NCBI RefSeq assembly: GCF_000428985.1
Contig: NZ_AUAZ01000003.1
Span: 115,324-179,323 of the forward strand
DNA from: Marinobacterium litorale DSM 23545
GTDB lineage: Bacteria > Pseudomonadota > Gammaproteobacteria > Pseudomonadales > Balneatricaceae
Direction: 5' to 3'
DNA: 64,000 nt
Each line of letters opens with the position of its first letter. Position 1 is the stretch's first letter. The translations under genes and the position numbers were made by a program. A model generated the notes under the pieces. The model was not told the DNA's origin, ran no database searches, and saw only the letters and a list, made by a program, of their open reading frames with translations. Of this stretch, positions 63,629 to 64,000 are shown one piece after another.

Positions 63629-64000
63629 ATGTCAGACCCCGACCGAAACCGACGCCGCATGGCACGCCTGATGACCCACCTGACCTGGGTGGTGATCCTG
63701 GCGATGCTCACCCTCTACTTCAACAACTACCTGGATCACCAGGAGAACCCTAATGCCTCTCTGGCATTGATGTCCGGCTCCGAGCCGGAAGTGGTGTTGC
63801 AGCGTAATAAGTCGGGCCACTACCTGGCACCGGGCGAGATCAACGGCGAGCGTGTGCGCTTCCTGCTCGATACCGGAGCCACCACCGTCAGCATCCCCGA
63901 GGCCCTGGCAGATCGACTGGGGCTGGAACGCGGACGCCCACTGCGCTCAATGACCGCCAACGGCATCGTCACCGTCTACCAGACCTCCCTGGATACAGTG
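63629..64000 (+). CDS. Membrane-anchored retropepsin-like aspartic protease, 3' truncated by window edge
   Basis: The visible 124 residues start MSDPDRNRRRMARLMTHLTW, continue with one membrane helix (VVILAMLTLYFNNYL, about 20-34), and reach the aspartic protease motif VRFLLDTGATTVSIPEALAD near residue 85. This layout matches the TIGR02281-type clan AA proteases of proteobacteria, with the active site in the periplasm. AGAGAGGAGA supplies a ribosome site. It is 50 nt downstream of polB. The C terminus is beyond the window. Confidence 0.88.
   Translation, partial: MSDPDRNRRRMARLMTHLTWVVILAMLTLYFNNYLDHQENPNASLALMSGSEPEVVLQRNKSGHYLAPGEINGERVRFLLDTGATTVSIPEALADRLGLERGRPLRSMTANGIVTVYQTSLDTV

Overview
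The window is about 58-60 percent GC, densely coded, and reads as the chromosome of a free-living, flagellated, aerobic gammaproteobacterium, most likely a marine Oceanospirillales/Pseudomonadales-type organism. Supporting genes are MotY next to RNase T, YajQ, TrhP (YegQ), FxsA upstream of groESL, AmpG, YqcC, class II DAHP synthase, MetR, DNA polymerase II and a NIT-domain chemoreceptor. Assignment below the class is inference. I saw no rRNA, no convincing tRNA, no CRISPR array and no intact mobile element. The only mobile DNA is a truncated IS110-type transposase at about 54.5-54.8 kb.

Layout. 1-6.3 kb: the end of an acrylyl-CoA reductase-like gene, then a vitamin B12 group: a BtuF-like binding protein, PduO adenosyltransferase, and a BtuB-like receptor behind a clear cobalamin riboswitch. 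An HDOD-GAF protein and a six-cysteine secreted protein are interspersed. 6.3-11.3 kb: PPK2, PanE, YajQ, a small Cys-rich gene behind a Fur box, AmpG and a FabG-like reductase. 11.5-20.4 kb: FxsA, groESL behind a sigma32-type promoter, a membrane coiled-coil protein, ThpR, TrhP, a UbiA-family prenyltransferase, class I fumarase and a cytochrome c. 20.4-30.5 kb: an uncharacterised AAA+ ATPase with a small partner, a binding protein/diguanylate cyclase pair, YgiQ, a chemoreceptor, a 775-bp gene-free stretch with a possible structured RNA, and a cold-shock protein. 30.5-43.5 kb: a COG0523 GTPase that seems to start at AUC, NfsA, a PRPP synthetase-like/nucleotide phosphorylase pair, PurU, overlapping DnaT-like and lambda P-like replication genes, a KefB-type antiporter, and a DUF1538/P-II/CBS operon. 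43.2-54.4 kb: YqcC, DAHP synthase, MetR, ArgF, ArgD, GrxD (second sigma32-type promoter), a peroxiredoxin behind a near-perfect OxyR site, RNase T, MotY, ArgG and a pseudo-receiver/TPR protein.

54.4-64 kb is the most distinctive part: a tightly packed mevalonate operon (HMG-CoA reductase, type 2 IPP isomerase, HMG-CoA synthase, two GHMP kinases, diphosphomevalonate decarboxylase). It covers every step from acetoacetyl-CoA to IPP/DMAPP and is followed 2 nt later by DNA polymerase II and then a membrane-anchored aspartic protease. Most gammaproteobacteria use the MEP pathway, so this suggests acquisition or lineage-specific replacement. The leader carries a textbook intrinsic terminator ending about 15 nt before the first start codon, preceded by an 11-bp hairpin and a tandem repeat, which suggests transcription attenuation. 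argD has a similar hairpin plus T-run just ahead of its start.
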